A stretch of DNA of 64,000 nucleotides, taken from Methanococcus vannielii SB (GTDB lineage Archaea > AGJL01 > Methanococci > Methanococcales > Methanococcaceae). Numbering within the stretch: the stretch's first letter is position 1; each line of letters begins with the position of its first letter. The DNA lies in assembly GCF_000017165.1 (NCBI RefSeq), contig NC_009634.1, forward strand, positions 1,656,049-1,720,048. Direction: 5' to 3'. The notes under the pieces are model-generated. The model saw only the letters and a list, made by a program, of their open reading frames with translations. It was not told where the DNA came from and made no database searches. Shown in pieces: positions 51,225 through 61,933 of the stretch. The translations under genes and the position numbers were made by a program.

Positions 51225-52295
51225 TTATTTATCCTTTTTTTCATCATTTAATTTGATATTTAGGTCATTTGGGAACCAAATTGTTCGCTGTGGGAATGGA
51301 ATTTCAATTTTTTCGTTATCAAGGGCTTTTTTAATATTTCTTATCATTTCTTTTCTAATATCTAGCCATTTTTCCGTTGGCGCCCATGCTCTAACTGTAA
51401 TATCTACACTACTATCTCCTAAATTATTTGCAAAAACTACGGGTTCTGGTTCAACAAGTACATAAGTCATTTCTCGAAGTACTTTTACTATAATTTCAAC
51501 TGCACGGTCTATATCTTCTTTATATGCAATTCCAATTGTGACTTCTGCACGTCTTGCGGGATACTTTTTGTTATTAATTATCTCTGAATTAAAAACTTTT
51601 TCGTTAGGAATTCTAACTAATACTCCATCCCAAGTTCTTATTCTAGTCGACATCATTTTAATGTCATTTACCATTCCAGATTTATTTCCAATTTCAACTG
51701 AATCACCAATTTTCAACGGTTTGTCAAAATAAAGAAATATTCCGGATATAAAGTTTGAAACAACCGTTTGTGATGCAAAACCTAATATTATACCCGTAAT
51801 TCCCCCTGCAACTAGTAATGTACCTAAACGGTCAGTTAATCCCAATATTTGAAAGCTAATTCCAAAAGCAATAATCATTACAAGGTAATTAAATAATGAT
51901 GCTTTTAACCGGTATTCTACAAATTTTCCTTCCTGGGCCCCCTTTACAAGTAAATATCGTTTGGAACGGTTAGATATTCGGTATGAAAAATAAATAATTA
52001 AAAAGGAGTAAATCAAAGATTTTAAGTCAAAACCAAAGACTTCATATGAAAATAACCCTTCTAGGACGTTTAATGCAAAAATTACGAATATTGCAAGAAT
52101 AAATATTGAAACTAATCCTGCAGTATCTTCATTTAATATCCAAGGGTGTTTGGTATTTTCTGAAAGTACTTTCAGCTGTTTTTCAATAAAATGGGATAGT
52201 AAAAGCCCTAAAGCTATAATACTTACTAATTTTATAATTGACATATGGGGTAATCCATAAAATGAACCATCTAGACTAAAAAATAATTCAAACAT
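51225..52295 (-). CDS. MscS family mechanosensitive channel
   Basis: A 356-residue MscS protein. Five or so helices, with the pore helix region (LLVAGGITGIILGFASQTVVSNFISGIFLYFDKPLKIGDSVEIG) and beta domain (TRIRTWDGVLVRIPNEKVFNSEIINN) typical of the family. It releases solutes on membrane tension. GGAG precedes the ATG, two bases after the DUF432 stop, so the two are co-translated. Confidence 0.93.
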   Translation of the reverse strand: MFELFFSLDGSFYGLPHMSIIKLVSIIALGLLLSHFIEKQLKVLSENTKHPWILNEDTAGLVSIFILAIFVIFALNVLEGLFSYEVFGFDLKSLIYSFLIIYFSYRISNRSKRYLLVKGAQEGKFVEYRLKASLFNYLVMIIAFGISFQILGLTDRLGTLLVAGGITGIILGFASQTVVSNFISGIFLYFDKPLKIGDSVEIGNKSGMVNDIKMMSTRIRTWDGVLVRIPNEKVFNSEIINNKKYPARRAEVTIGIAYKEDIDRAVEIIVKVLREMTYVLVEPEPVVFANNLGDSSVDITVRAWAPTEKWLDIRKEMIRNIKKALDNEKIEIPFPQRTIWFPNDLNIKLNDEKKDK

Positions 52296-52297
52296 TT

Positions 52298-52936
52298 TTA
52301 GATTCTCCTTAAAAAACCGCTTACTGGAGTAACGTTTTTAGTCCCATTCAATCCTGATTTCGGGGATTTTATAGTATTTATCATCTCAACGTTTCCATTT
52401 TTTGCCATATTTACCACGGTAGGATAATATGCTTTATTTTCGGAATAAAACATTATCGTATCCCATATTGGAAAAACCAATTTTTCAAAAGTTTTCCATT
52501 CATTTGAACCGTTACTAAGTATGAATTTAACATTACAGTATGATTCAGGTTCTTCAGTATATACTGGGCTTTTATGATACCTTGAAATATCTCCAACATC
52601 GACTGTACCATATAAACAGTATTTTTCCTTTCCAACTTTAAAATGGTCAAGATGGCTTGTACCTATAGTTACTTCTACTTCAAAGGGAGCTTCACAGTAC
52701 CCCTTAAAACTGTCTTTTGGAGGTACTACAACGGGCTCTTCAAAAAATATTGACATATAATGAACTCCATATCCGGTAGCCGGACTTGGAATTATTTTTA
52801 AAGAATAAGAAGATTTTTTAATAAGACACGAATACTTTCCACGTTTATATCTGATTAAATTATTATACTCTTCAATTTCAATTTCAAAATCAAATACTTT
52901 GAATTTTTCAGGCATTAGCGGTTTATATCCAAACAT
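52298..52936 (-). CDS. DUF432 family protein, MscS-associated
   Basis: A 212-residue beta-rich protein of the DUF432 type (FGYKPLMPEKFKVFDFEIEI ... SYCNVKFILSNGSNEWKTFEKLVFP). DUF432 genes commonly precede MscS in methanogens, suggesting a joint function in osmotic response; the mechanism is unknown. The ATG at 52936 is preferred to a TTG two codons earlier. A TATAAAT about 30 bp before it suggests a leaderless or short-leader message. Confidence 0.75.
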   Translation of the reverse strand: MFGYKPLMPEKFKVFDFEIEIEEYNNLIRYKRGKYSCLIKKSSYSLKIIPSPATGYGVHYMSIFFEEPVVVPPKDSFKGYCEAPFEVEVTIGTSHLDHFKVGKEKYCLYGTVDVGDISRYHKSPVYTEEPESYCNVKFILSNGSNEWKTFEKLVFPIWDTIMFYSENKAYYPTVVNMAKNGNVEMINTIKSPKSGLNGTKNVTPVSGFLRRI

Positions 52937-53030
52937 GAACAAATATTCTATTTTTCAAAGATTTATACTTTTTGTAAAATACTTTTTGCAAACTAAAAAA
53001 AGCAATATTTTAAAAATTTTATTTTTAAAT

Positions 53031-54101
53031 TTATGGTTTTAAAAAGTAAAGGTGGCTTTTACATTTGCAATCGCTACATCCAAAGCCAAAAATTCCCTTT
53101 AGAATAGCTTCAAAATCTTTTGAAACACTGCACTCAAAACTGCCATCTGTAACATATATTTCCTTAATGTTTCCAAATTCCAGTAAATAATCTATATGCC
53201 ACCGTTTCTTTTTTTCATCCGATAAGTGGCGGTTTATCCGGTTATAAAGATTTAATGAATTGCCCATTGCAGAACCGATATAAAAATAATCTCCTTTTTC
53301 AAATTGAATTTCTTTTTTCCCAACTAAAATATTCTTTGAATTATTTATCTTTATTCTTAACACGTAAGTTCCACGTTCTCTTGGAATTTTTGTTTTTGAA
53401 ACCTTTTTAAAATTATATTTTTCATAAATCTTTAAAATTTCTAAAATCGAACTATAATAAGGGCATATTTTTTTAATCTCGGGAAAACAAGAACTGCATT
53501 TTGGAACAAAACCACATATATCTTGCCCGAAAATTACTAAACTGTTATTTATTTGTTTCCAGTATTTTTTTGGAAGCTTTTTTCTTAGGGCCATTTCTGT
53601 TTCATTAGGGTTTTTCGTATCTACGTAATTTAAACGATTTGTAATTCTATGAACGTGCGTATCAACACATATTGCATCTTCACTAAATGCAAGAGTCATT
53701 ACTAGGTTTGCAGTTTTTCTACCGACTCCTGGAAGTTTTACAAGTTCATCGATTGAATTTGGGATTTTTGAATTGTACTTTTCAACCAAGATTTTTCCAA
53801 GTTCTTTTAAGTTTTTAGATTTTGTTTTATAAAAGCCAGCCGGATAAACAAGCTTTTCTAACTCGTTAATTGGAATATTTAAAAGGTCTTCTGGATTTTG
53901 TATTACTCTAAAAAGATTTTTTGAGACTTTTGCAGTAGTTTCATCTTTTGTTCTTGCGCTTAAACTTGTGGAAACTAAAATTTTAAATGCCCGTTCTTCA
54001 AAAGTTGAATTTTTAGAAATTTGATCTACAACTGCATCTTTTTTTAATTTTTCGCTTAAAATATCTAAAAATCCATCAAAATTACTTTCAATCGGGTCCA
54101 T
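53031..54101 (-). CDS. nth: Endonuclease III fused to a DUF123 (GIY-YIG-like) domain
   Basis: Residues 1-220 are endonuclease III, the base-excision-repair glycosylase/AP lyase: HhH motif [12 protein letters not shown] with catalytic Lys129, VDTHVHR with Asp147, and Cys196, 202, 205 and 213 for the 4Fe-4S cluster. Residues about 235-356 form a DUF123 domain ([36 protein letters not shown]), related to GIY-YIG nucleases. The cluster spacing differs slightly from the E. coli pattern. The ATG at 54101 follows GGAGAT. The fusion suggests coupled base removal and strand processing (inference). Confidence 0.9.
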   Translation of the reverse strand: MDPIESNFDGFLDILSEKLKKDAVVDQISKNSTFEERAFKILVSTSLSARTKDETTAKVSKNLFRVIQNPEDLLNIPINELEKLVYPAGFYKTKSKNLKELGKILVEKYNSKIPNSIDELVKLPGVGRKTANLVMTLAFSEDAICVDTHVHRITNRLNYVDTKNPNETEMALRKKLPKKYWKQINNSLVIFGQDICGFVPKCSSCFPEIKKICPYYSSILEILKIYEKYNFKKVSKTKIPRERGTYVLRIKINNSKNILVGKKEIQFEKGDYFYIGSAMGNSLNLYNRINRHLSDEKKKRWHIDYLLEFGNIKEIYVTDGSFECSVSKDFEAILKGIFGFGCSDCKCKSHLYFLKP

Positions 54102-54265
54102 TTTTATCTCCAAAAAGATTTTTTATACTACTTAAAATAAAAATTATAATGTGTAAAATTAATCACGTATCTTATTTATCCATTTTATATTTATTTATCG
54201 ATATTTAATGATTTATACTAATATATACTAATATATACCCATGTTTAATTATAAAGGGGTTTTTT

Positions 54266-54898
54266 ATGCACAAATTAATTGTTAAGGAACTTCAAAGTCA
54301 CTTGCCCTATACCATTTTTGGCGGGATTTTAGGAGTTATATTTTTAAGTATTTTTTATGGGGTATCTTCTGATTTATCCTATTTTTTATTTTACAAACTA
54401 CATTCTCTACACGTTTTTTTAAGCGCATTTGTGACAACATCAGTTTATAAGCTTAAAAAAACAAACGTATCAGGGTTAAAAGATATTTTGCTTTTATTTT
54501 TTATCGGGTATATCGGTTCAATAGGAATTGCAACACTTAGTGACTCCTTAATTCCTTATTTTGGGGAAATATTGTTGGATTTACCAAACAGGGGTCCCCA
54601 TATCGGTTTTATTGAAGAATGGTACATAATAAACCCCCTTGCATTTCTTGGAATAATTATTGCTTATTTTAGACCGTTAACAAAACTTCCACACTCATTT
54701 CATGTATTATTAAGTACTTCTGCATCCCTTTTTCATATAATAATATCATTAAATAGCAGTTTATCTATTTTTACATATTTAATAATTTTATTTTTCTTAA
54801 TTATTGCTGTATGGATACCCTGCTGTACTAGCGATATAATATTTCCAATGATTTTTGTAAATGATAAAAATGCCTTAAATACTATAAAAAACTTATAA
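54266..54898 (+). CDS. Polytopic membrane protein of unknown function
   Basis: A 210-residue protein with about five to six helices. Conserved-looking polar residues lie in PHIGFIEEWYIINP and CCTSDIIFPM, and His residues at HSLHVF and PHSFHVL suggest metal binding. AAAGGGG precedes the ATG. I do not recognise the family; a putative permease is all that can be said. Confidence 0.65.
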   Translation: MHKLIVKELQSHLPYTIFGGILGVIFLSIFYGVSSDLSYFLFYKLHSLHVFLSAFVTTSVYKLKKTNVSGLKDILLLFFIGYIGSIGIATLSDSLIPYFGEILLDLPNRGPHIGFIEEWYIINPLAFLGIIIAYFRPLTKLPHSFHVLLSTSASLFHIIISLNSSLSIFTYLIILFFLIIAVWIPCCTSDIIFPMIFVNDKNALNTIKNL

Positions 54899-55097
54899 TT
54901 TTGGGATTATTTATTAGTTAATATATTTATATATAATTATATTAATATATTCTTTATTTTCTATTTTTTCTTTATTTTTTTAGTTTTAAGTTCATGCTTA
55001 GAGTTACATTCATATTATATACTATAATTTAGTATGAATTATTGAATTGCATTTTAATTGGGGCACATGGATATAAAACCCAAATTATGGTGAAACC

Positions 55098-56093
55098 GTG
55101 TATAAAATCTGCGTAATAGAAGGAGACGGGATCGGGAAAGAAGTAATTCCTGCAGCAATAACCGTTCTTAAAGCAACAGGTTTGGAATTTGATTTTAACT
55201 ATGCCGAAGCTGGGGACGAAGTTTTTGAAAAGACTGGAGTGGCACTTCCGGAAAAAACCATTGAAGCAGCAAAAAATGCTGATGCAGTACTTTTTGGTGC
55301 AGCCGGTGAAACTGCAGCTGACGTTATCGTAAAATTAAGAAAAATATTGGATACTTATGCAAATGTAAGGCCAGTAAAATCTTATAATGGCATAAACTGT
55401 TTAAAAACCGGAATTGATTATGTAATTGTAAGGGAAAATACTGAAGGGCTGTATGCTGGAATTGAAGCAGAAATTGCTGATGGAATTACTACTGCTACTA
55501 GGGTTATTACAAGGAGCGCTTCTGAAAAAATTTTTAAATTTGCATTTGAAATGGCAAAAAATAGAAAAGAAGAGGGTAAATCTGGAAAGGTAACCTGTGC
55601 ACATAAAGCAAATGTTTTAAAAATAACTGATGGCCTTTTCAAAAGAACATTTTACGACGTTTCAAAAGGATATAACTTACCCGCTGAAGACTTTTATGTT
55701 GATGCAATGAATATGTATATTATTTCAAGGCCTGAAACTTTTGACGTAGTTGTTACTTCAAACCTTTTTGGAGATATTCTTTCAGACGGTGCAGCAGGAA
55801 TGGTTGGGGGACTTGGAATGGCCCCATCTGGAAATGTAGGGGATAAATACGGATTATTTGAACCAATTCACGGTTCAGCTCCAGATATTGCGGGAAAACA
55901 GATTGCAAATCCTACTGCAACTATTTTAGCCGCTGTTATGATGCTTAGGTTTTTAAATGAAAATAAAATTGCAGAAATGGTTGAAAAAGCACTTGAAGAA
56001 GTACTTGAGCTTAAACTTACAACTCCAGATTTGGGTGGAACCCTTTCAACCAGTCAGATGGCAGAAGAAGTATCAAAAAGACTTAAAAATTAA
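55098..56093 (+). CDS. leuB: 3-isopropylmalate dehydrogenase
   Basis: A 331-residue beta-decarboxylating dehydrogenase: N-terminal YKICVIEGDGIGKEVIP, substrate-binding VRENTEGLYAGIE, HKANVLK, SNLFGDILSDGAAG and NAD-binding HGSAPDIAGK. It oxidises 3-isopropylmalate in leucine synthesis. The homoisocitrate dehydrogenase AksF of coenzyme B synthesis is the close alternative; the GAAGETAADVIVKLR region looks more like LeuB. The GTG start has GGTGA five bases upstream. Confidence 0.85.
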   Translation: MYKICVIEGDGIGKEVIPAAITVLKATGLEFDFNYAEAGDEVFEKTGVALPEKTIEAAKNADAVLFGAAGETAADVIVKLRKILDTYANVRPVKSYNGINCLKTGIDYVIVRENTEGLYAGIEAEIADGITTATRVITRSASEKIFKFAFEMAKNRKEEGKSGKVTCAHKANVLKITDGLFKRTFYDVSKGYNLPAEDFYVDAMNMYIISRPETFDVVVTSNLFGDILSDGAAGMVGGLGMAPSGNVGDKYGLFEPIHGSAPDIAGKQIANPTATILAAVMMLRFLNENKIAEMVEKALEEVLELKLTTPDLGGTLSTSQMAEEVSKRLKN

Positions 56094-56248
56094 TAAACTA
56101 TTTAACTTTAGATTTTAATTATTTTACTGCCCTCAACACTTTAACTTTTATATTTAAATTTTATGCTTTAGAAAACTTAATAAACTAACTGTGTTATTAT
56201 TAATTTAGAAAAACCAATTAGTTTTGAGTAAAAAATGGGTGAGCAATT

Positions 56249-56983
56249 ATGGACTACGATATCTTGAAAATCATGGAAAAAGCCCCACTTTATTCTGGAA
56301 AAGCTAAATCCGTTTACGAAATTGAAGGAACGGATGAAGTTTTAGTGGAATTTAGGGACGATATTACCGCAGGAAATGGTTTAAAACATGATGTAAAGTC
56401 CGGTAAAGGTTACTTAAACACAATAATTTCTGTAGAGTTATTTAAATTACTCGAAGAAAATGGTGTTCAAACACACTTTATCAAGTATGTGGAACCAAGC
56501 CACATGATTTCAAAAAAAGTCGATATTATCCCCCTTGAAGTAATCGTTAGAAACGTTGCTGCTGGAAGTTTGTGTAAAAAATACCCATTTGAATCCGGTA
56601 AAGACTTAGAAACGCCGATTTTACAGTTTGACTATAAAAATGATGATTACGGCGACCCTATGTTAAATAATGAGATTGCAATTGCTTTAAACCTTGCAAC
56701 TGAAGAAGAATTGGCAGAAATTAAAAAACTTGCTTTAGAAGTAAATACGGTTCTTAAAAATTATTTTGATACAATCGGGATAATTTTGGTTGATTTTAAA
56801 ATTGAAGTTGGAAAAACTTCTGATGGAAAAATAATAGTTGCAGATGAAATCAGTCCTGATACCATGAGGCTGTGGGATAAAGAAACTAAAGACGTGCTTG
56901 ATAAAGACGTATTTAGAAAAGATCTTGGAGATGTCTTAGAAAAATATAGAATCGTTGCTAAAAAAATTGGATGCTTAAAATAA
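56249..56983 (+). CDS. purC: SAICAR synthase (PurC)
   Basis: A 244-residue enzyme that joins aspartate to CAIR with ATP in purine synthesis. The family signatures LYSGKAKSVYEIEG, VEFRDDITAGNG, VIVRNVAAGSLCKKYPF and DEISPDTMRLWD are all present. GGGTGA precedes the ATG. It lies in the housekeeping run with leuB and serB. Confidence 0.96.
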   Translation: MDYDILKIMEKAPLYSGKAKSVYEIEGTDEVLVEFRDDITAGNGLKHDVKSGKGYLNTIISVELFKLLEENGVQTHFIKYVEPSHMISKKVDIIPLEVIVRNVAAGSLCKKYPFESGKDLETPILQFDYKNDDYGDPMLNNEIAIALNLATEEELAEIKKLALEVNTVLKNYFDTIGIILVDFKIEVGKTSDGKIIVADEISPDTMRLWDKETKDVLDKDVFRKDLGDVLEKYRIVAKKIGCLK

Positions 56984-57020
56984 TTAATTTTTATTTTTTC
57001 TTTTACCAACTGGTGTAATT

Positions 57021-57662
57021 ATGGTGGCTAAACCTGTTAAAAAACTTATTTTGTTTGATTTAGATAGTACCCTTATAGACTGCGAAGTTATTGATGAAAT
57101 TGCAAAACTTGCAGGAGTGGAAGGGGAAGTTAAAAAAATAACAAATGATGCAATGAAGGGCAACCTTAAATTTGAAGATTCTTTAAAACAGCGTGTTATA
57201 TTTTTAAAGGGCCTTGAATCCGAAAAAATTGACTTTTTTGTTCAAAAAATTCCAATAATGAATGGAGCAAAAGAACTTATTTTAGAACTTAAGAAAATTG
57301 GTTATGTTACTGGAGTTGTAAGTGGGGGATTTACTTTTGCAGCCAATGAGGTTAAAAAAATACTTTCACTTGACTATGCTTATTCAAACACTCTTTTGTC
57401 AAATGACGGTAGGCTTACAGGTGAAGTAATTGGCCCAGTTATGGGTGAATCTGCAAAAGGCGATATTTTAGAAGAAATTGCAAAAAAAGAGAATATTTCC
57501 CTTGAAAATACGGTGGTAGTTGGGGATGGTGCAAATGACATTAGCATGTTTGAAAAAGCAGGATTTAGAATTGCTTTTTGTGCCAAGGAAATTTTAAAGT
57601 CAAAAGCTGACGTATGCATAGATAAAAAAGACTTAAGAGAAATATTGGACTATTTAAAATAA
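57021..57662 (+). CDS. serB: Phosphoserine phosphatase (SerB)
   Basis: A 213-residue HAD phosphatase: LILFDLDSTLIDCE (nucleophile D13, acid D15), VVSGGFTFAANEV, KGDILEEIAKKENI and VVGDGANDISMFEKAG. It makes serine from phosphoserine. GGTG precedes the ATG. It follows purC after 37 bp. Confidence 0.95.
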   Translation: MVAKPVKKLILFDLDSTLIDCEVIDEIAKLAGVEGEVKKITNDAMKGNLKFEDSLKQRVIFLKGLESEKIDFFVQKIPIMNGAKELILELKKIGYVTGVVSGGFTFAANEVKKILSLDYAYSNTLLSNDGRLTGEVIGPVMGESAKGDILEEIAKKENISLENTVVVGDGANDISMFEKAGFRIAFCAKEILKSKADVCIDKKDLREILDYLK

Positions 57663-57783
57663 TTTAATCGCTTTTTTTACACGTAATTTATTTTTTGACA
57701 CTTTTTTCAGATATTAAATAAAAATATTTATATATCTTACAATAAAAATTTATTAATGTTAAATAGGGGGTTTGGTGTTAAAA

Positions 57784-58386
57784 ATGGATTACAATACGAT
57801 AAAAATTAAACTTGACCAAATAAATAATCAGATAAAAGAGCTCTATGAAAAATCTAAGGAATTAAAAGATATTAGAGATACTGCAAATGATGATGTTAAA
57901 AAATATAAGGATTTAAGGGAAGATATAAATAACCATGTAAAAGAGCAGATTGAAGAAATACGTGTTTTAAAGCAGAAACGGGCAGAAATGCTAAATGAAT
58001 TTAAATCCATGAAGATTAGCAAAAATTATCTTTCACAAAAAATTGAACAGCTTGAAAATACGCTTCAAACAAAGCCGATGTCACTTGACCAAGAAAAAGA
58101 GATTATAAAAGATATTGAGTCTTATCAAAAACTTTATGAAAAGGCAAAAGAGCTCGAAGAGTTAAACGAAACTATAAAAACAAAGTCTGATGGCATATCT
58201 CTTCTTGTAAATCAATCTTCAGATGAGCATAGAAAGGTGCTTGAGAATGCAAAAATAAGTGCTGAAACTCACCAAGACCTTTTAAAAACCTATGCAAAAA
58301 TAAACGAGTTAAAGTCAAAGGCTTCAGAAATGTATGATGAATTAAAGGAGCAGAAGATAAAAGAAATGGCAGAAGAAGAATTTTAA
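57784..58386 (+). CDS. Coiled-coil protein (COG1340-like)
   Basis: A 201-residue protein that is almost entirely heptad-patterned coiled coil (LDQINNQIKELYEKSKEL, VKEQIEEIRVLKQKRAEML). Similar coiled-coil proteins sit beside serB in methanogens; their function is not known. The ATG at 57784 follows GGTG by six bases; TTG 57772 and GTG 57775 are alternatives. Confidence 0.8.
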   Translation: MDYNTIKIKLDQINNQIKELYEKSKELKDIRDTANDDVKKYKDLREDINNHVKEQIEEIRVLKQKRAEMLNEFKSMKISKNYLSQKIEQLENTLQTKPMSLDQEKEIIKDIESYQKLYEKAKELEELNETIKTKSDGISLLVNQSSDEHRKVLENAKISAETHQDLLKTYAKINELKSKASEMYDELKEQKIKEMAEEEF

Positions 58387-58412
58387 TCTTTTTAAATAAT
58401 TCACGTGAAATT

Positions 58413-58928
58413 ATGAATTATGTTAATGTACAACCTTACAAATTAATAGGGAACCTTTCAGTAATACATGGTTTAAAAAACGAAGAAAAAATTCTTCTTG
58501 GAACTGACGGAAGTATAACAAACCTTTTAGAAATAATTTTTGGACAAGAGGTGATGGTAAGAACAATTTATCAGGAAATAGTGGATAATATAAATTATAG
58601 ATCTGTAGTATTATATGTAAACGAGATTCCATTAATATATGCTACATCTAAAACTCCTTTAGAAAATATAGGCGAACGTAAAATTCGTGAAACGATAAAA
58701 AAAGACCTTTTATCAGCAGATATACCAATTGGTAAAATTTTAAGAAACCATAACCTCGAAACTAGGCGAGAAATTATAGATATCAGTGTTAAAGAAGCTT
58801 CAAAAGAGGCTAAAAACTTACTAGTGCCTAAGAGAAAATACGTTCCCCAAAGAACGTACAATATAATTTATAACCAAAAAGTATTGATGGAGATAACTGA
58901 AGTATTTAACTTGAGCGATTACCTCTAG
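58413..58928 (+). CDS. DUF98 / chorismate lyase-like protein
   Basis: A 171-residue protein of the chorismate pyruvate-lyase-like DUF98 family: LLGTDGSITNLLEIIFGQEVMVRTI, ATSKTPLENIGERKIRETI, DIPIGKILRNHNLETRREI. It may release 4-hydroxybenzoate from chorismate or modify a related substrate. It ends 11 bp before the AmrS gene, with which it probably forms an operon. Confidence 0.85.
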   Translation: MNYVNVQPYKLIGNLSVIHGLKNEEKILLGTDGSITNLLEIIFGQEVMVRTIYQEIVDNINYRSVVLYVNEIPLIYATSKTPLENIGERKIRETIKKDLLSADIPIGKILRNHNLETRREIIDISVKEASKEAKNLLVPKRKYVPQRTYNIIYNQKVLMEITEVFNLSDYL

Positions 58929-58939
58929 TAAGTGATTTT

Positions 58940-59953
58940 ATGTTAAAAGAAGCACTTTTTTACGAGTTTCTTGAAAATTCTTCTAGCGTCAAATGCAATT
59001 TATGCTATAAACACTGTAAAATATCTATTGGAAAACGGGGAATATGTGGCGGTAGAAAAAACATTTCAGGTAAACTTTATTCTATAAACTATGGAAAGTT
59101 ATGTGCAACTGCAATTGACCAAATTGAAAAAAAGCCATTATTTAATTATCGGCCAAAAACAAGTGTTTTTTCAATTGCAAGTGCAGGGTGTAACTTTAAG
59201 TGTATGCACTGCCAAAACTGGGAAATAAGTCAGGCATTGCCAGAAGAAATTCCATTTACTGAGTTGACTCCCAAAGAGGTTTTAAATCTTGCTAAAAATT
59301 ACCATTGCGAGGGAATTGCTTATACGTACACGGAACCAACAATATTTTATGAGTTTATGAAGGATACAATAGATGCTTCAAAAAACATGAATTTATTTAA
59401 TGTAATGATTACAAATGGATATATTGAAAAAGAACCATTAAAAAAGCTTGGAATAGATGCTATGAATATAGATATTAAGGGAAATAGTGAATTTTATAAA
59501 AAAGTATGCTTTGGGGAACTTGAACCGGTTTTAGAAACGTGTGTTTTAGCAAAAAAGCTTGGAATTCATGTCGAAATAACTAACCTCATAGTTCCAAAAT
59601 ATAATGACAATCAAAAAGATATCGAGTTTATTGTAAATTTTGTAAAAGATGAACTTGGAATAGATACTCCACTTCACTTTACTGCATTTTATCCAACTTA
59701 CAAATTAACTAATATTGAAAAAACAAGTATTAATACCCTTAAAAAAGCAAGGGATATCGGGGTAAATGCAGGATTACACTACGTATATGTTGGCAACGTT
59801 CCTTATGGTACTGGATATAATACTTACTGCCCAAACTGTGGGGAAACATTAATAGAACGGTTTAGTTATCAACGACCAAATATTAATTTAAATACGGATT
59901 CAAAAGTTCCTAACTGCCCAAAATGCGGTGAAAAAGTAAATATTACTATTTAA
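58940..59953 (+). CDS. amrS: AmmeMemoRadiSam radical SAM enzyme (AmrS)
   Basis: A 337-residue radical SAM protein with SAGCNFKCMHCQNW (Cys84, 88, 91) for the 4Fe-4S cluster, an N-terminal Cys group C19NLCYKHC26, and a C-terminal zinc ribbon (YCPNCGE ... CPKCGEK). AmrS homologues co-occur with AMMECR1 and Memo proteins; the substrate is unknown. The AMMECR1 gene is two genes downstream. No Memo gene is seen in the window. Confidence 0.9.
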   Translation: MLKEALFYEFLENSSSVKCNLCYKHCKISIGKRGICGGRKNISGKLYSINYGKLCATAIDQIEKKPLFNYRPKTSVFSIASAGCNFKCMHCQNWEISQALPEEIPFTELTPKEVLNLAKNYHCEGIAYTYTEPTIFYEFMKDTIDASKNMNLFNVMITNGYIEKEPLKKLGIDAMNIDIKGNSEFYKKVCFGELEPVLETCVLAKKLGIHVEITNLIVPKYNDNQKDIEFIVNFVKDELGIDTPLHFTAFYPTYKLTNIEKTSINTLKKARDIGVNAGLHYVYVGNVPYGTGYNTYCPNCGETLIERFSYQRPNINLNTDSKVPNCPKCGEKVNITI

Positions 59954-59989
59954 ACTTTTTTAATTTTAAATATATTTTTGGTGATTTTT

Positions 59990-61840
59990 TTGAGGTACTT
60001 GGAATTATGTACGATTGAATATGCAAAAAATATAATCAATAGTTTTCTTGAAAAAACAGGTATCGAAGAGGTAACACTTTTAGAACTTTCAGGAAGGATT
60101 CTTGCAGAAGATATAGTTTCAGATATTGATGTTCCCCCATTTGACCGCTCAAGAATGGATGGTTATGCATTAAAAGCAAAAAATACGTTTGATGCAGATG
60201 AAAATAGTCCTGTTGAACTGAAAATTATTGATTCAGTAAGGGCGGGAAATAATTCAAACTTTGAAATAAATGATTTTGAGTGTATAGAAATTGCAACTGG
60301 GGCCCCAATGCCTAAAGGGGCAGATGCAGTTTTAATGGTTGAATATACTGAAAATTTAGGTAATTTTGTAAAAATTTACGATGCAGTTTCCCCTCATGAA
60401 AATATCCAATATTGTGGAAACGACATAATGGCGGGGGAGCTTATATTACGTAAAAATACAAAGATTTCGCCAAGGGATATCGGTGCAATTTCGGCAATTG
60501 GTAAAAATAAGGTAAAAGTATACAAAAAATTAAATATTGGACTTATTTCAACAGGAAATGAGTTAATAAATCCAGATGAAAAATTAAGTCATTATAAAAT
60601 TTACGATGTAAATACGTATACAATAGCGTCTTCAATAGTTGAAAAAGGTTGGAACTTTAATTTTTATGGGATTGTTAGGGATAATAAGGAAGAATTAGTC
60701 AATAAACTAAAGCAAGCAATTACTTGCGATGTGGTACTTTTAAGTGGTGGAACGTCTGCGGGAGTTGGCGATTTGACTAGCACTGCAATAGAAGAACTAG
60801 GTGGCGAAATTTTAGCTCATGGTATTAAAATTAAACCTGGAAAACCAACTATTATCGGAAAAATTGGTGAAAAATTAATTGTTGGCCTTCCAGGATATCC
60901 AACATCATGTCTTACAATATTCGATGTACTTTTTAATGAAAAGGGAAAGACACTACGAGCACACGTTCATAATAGATATATCTCTGCAAAAGGTAGGGAA
61001 GAATATCTTCCGGTTTCAATAATCAAAGGAAAAGATGGGTACGGAGCATATCCTGTCCTTAAGGGAAGCGAAGCAATAACTTCGTTAACGTATGCTGATG
61101 GATATATCGTTATTCCCGAACATACTGAAATTATAGAAAATGAATCTTTTGATGTTCACATGTTTTCAGATGTAAAAGTTGGTTTAAACATTATAGGTAG
61201 CCACTGTATTGGAATTGACTCAATACTTAAAGCTGGACAGATTTTTGCAAGAACTGTAAATACCGGTTCTATCGGAGGAATAATGTCAATAATGCGAAAA
61301 GAAGCAGACATTTCTGGAATTCATCTGCTTGATACGAGTGGTGAATATAACGTACCTTATTTAAAAAAGTACGGTGTAAAGGATGCAGTTTTAGTAAACG
61401 GGTACCTAAGGGAACAGGGATTTTTAATTAAACCCGAACTTTGTATATCGTCATTAGATGAAGTTGTAAAAAAATTACCCGATTATAAAATATTAAATAG
61501 AAATAAAGGTTCAGGCACAAGAATTCTTTTTGATAAGTTTTTAAAAGATAATGCTATTGATAAAAAATTGTTAAATGGCTATGAATTAGAAGCAAAAACA
61601 CACTCTGCAGTTGGTGCAGCTGTTCTTATGGGTAAAGTTGAGATTGGGTTAGGTATAAAAACCGTTGCGGATTATTATGGCCTTACTTTTATTCCAATTG
61701 CTGATGAAAATTATGACTTTTTAATCTCGAAAGAAAAATTAAATGACCCAGAAGTATTAAAGTTTTTAGAAGTATTAAAAACGGAAAAACTTCCATTTAA
61801 AAAATCGAAAGACACTGGAAAAATAATATATGAATGTTAA
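59990..61840 (+). CDS. moeA: MoeA fused to a periplasmic-binding-protein-like domain
   Basis: Residues 1-400 are MoeA ([40 protein letters not shown]), which inserts molybdate or tungstate into molybdopterin. The last 210 residues ([13 protein letters not shown] ... [17 protein letters not shown] ... [15 protein letters not shown] ... [20 protein letters not shown]) form a PBP/LysR-substrate-type domain that may sense the oxyanion or cofactor. The TTG at 59990 follows GGTGA. It is the second MoeA in the window. Confidence 0.92.
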   Translation: MRYLELCTIEYAKNIINSFLEKTGIEEVTLLELSGRILAEDIVSDIDVPPFDRSRMDGYALKAKNTFDADENSPVELKIIDSVRAGNNSNFEINDFECIEIATGAPMPKGADAVLMVEYTENLGNFVKIYDAVSPHENIQYCGNDIMAGELILRKNTKISPRDIGAISAIGKNKVKVYKKLNIGLISTGNELINPDEKLSHYKIYDVNTYTIASSIVEKGWNFNFYGIVRDNKEELVNKLKQAITCDVVLLSGGTSAGVGDLTSTAIEELGGEILAHGIKIKPGKPTIIGKIGEKLIVGLPGYPTSCLTIFDVLFNEKGKTLRAHVHNRYISAKGREEYLPVSIIKGKDGYGAYPVLKGSEAITSLTYADGYIVIPEHTEIIENESFDVHMFSDVKVGLNIIGSHCIGIDSILKAGQIFARTVNTGSIGGIMSIMRKEADISGIHLLDTSGEYNVPYLKKYGVKDAVLVNGYLREQGFLIKPELCISSLDEVVKKLPDYKILNRNKGSGTRILFDKFLKDNAIDKKLLNGYELEAKTHSAVGAAVLMGKVEIGLGIKTVADYYGLTFIPIADENYDFLISKEKLNDPEVLKFLEVLKTEKLPFKKSKDTGKIIYEC

Positions 61841-61933
61841 ATATTTTACATTTTAGATATATTTAAAAATCAGTAGTTTGATATTTAACATATATATTTG
61901 ATTTTCGAGATTTAACGTTAGGAGGGGTTTTAA

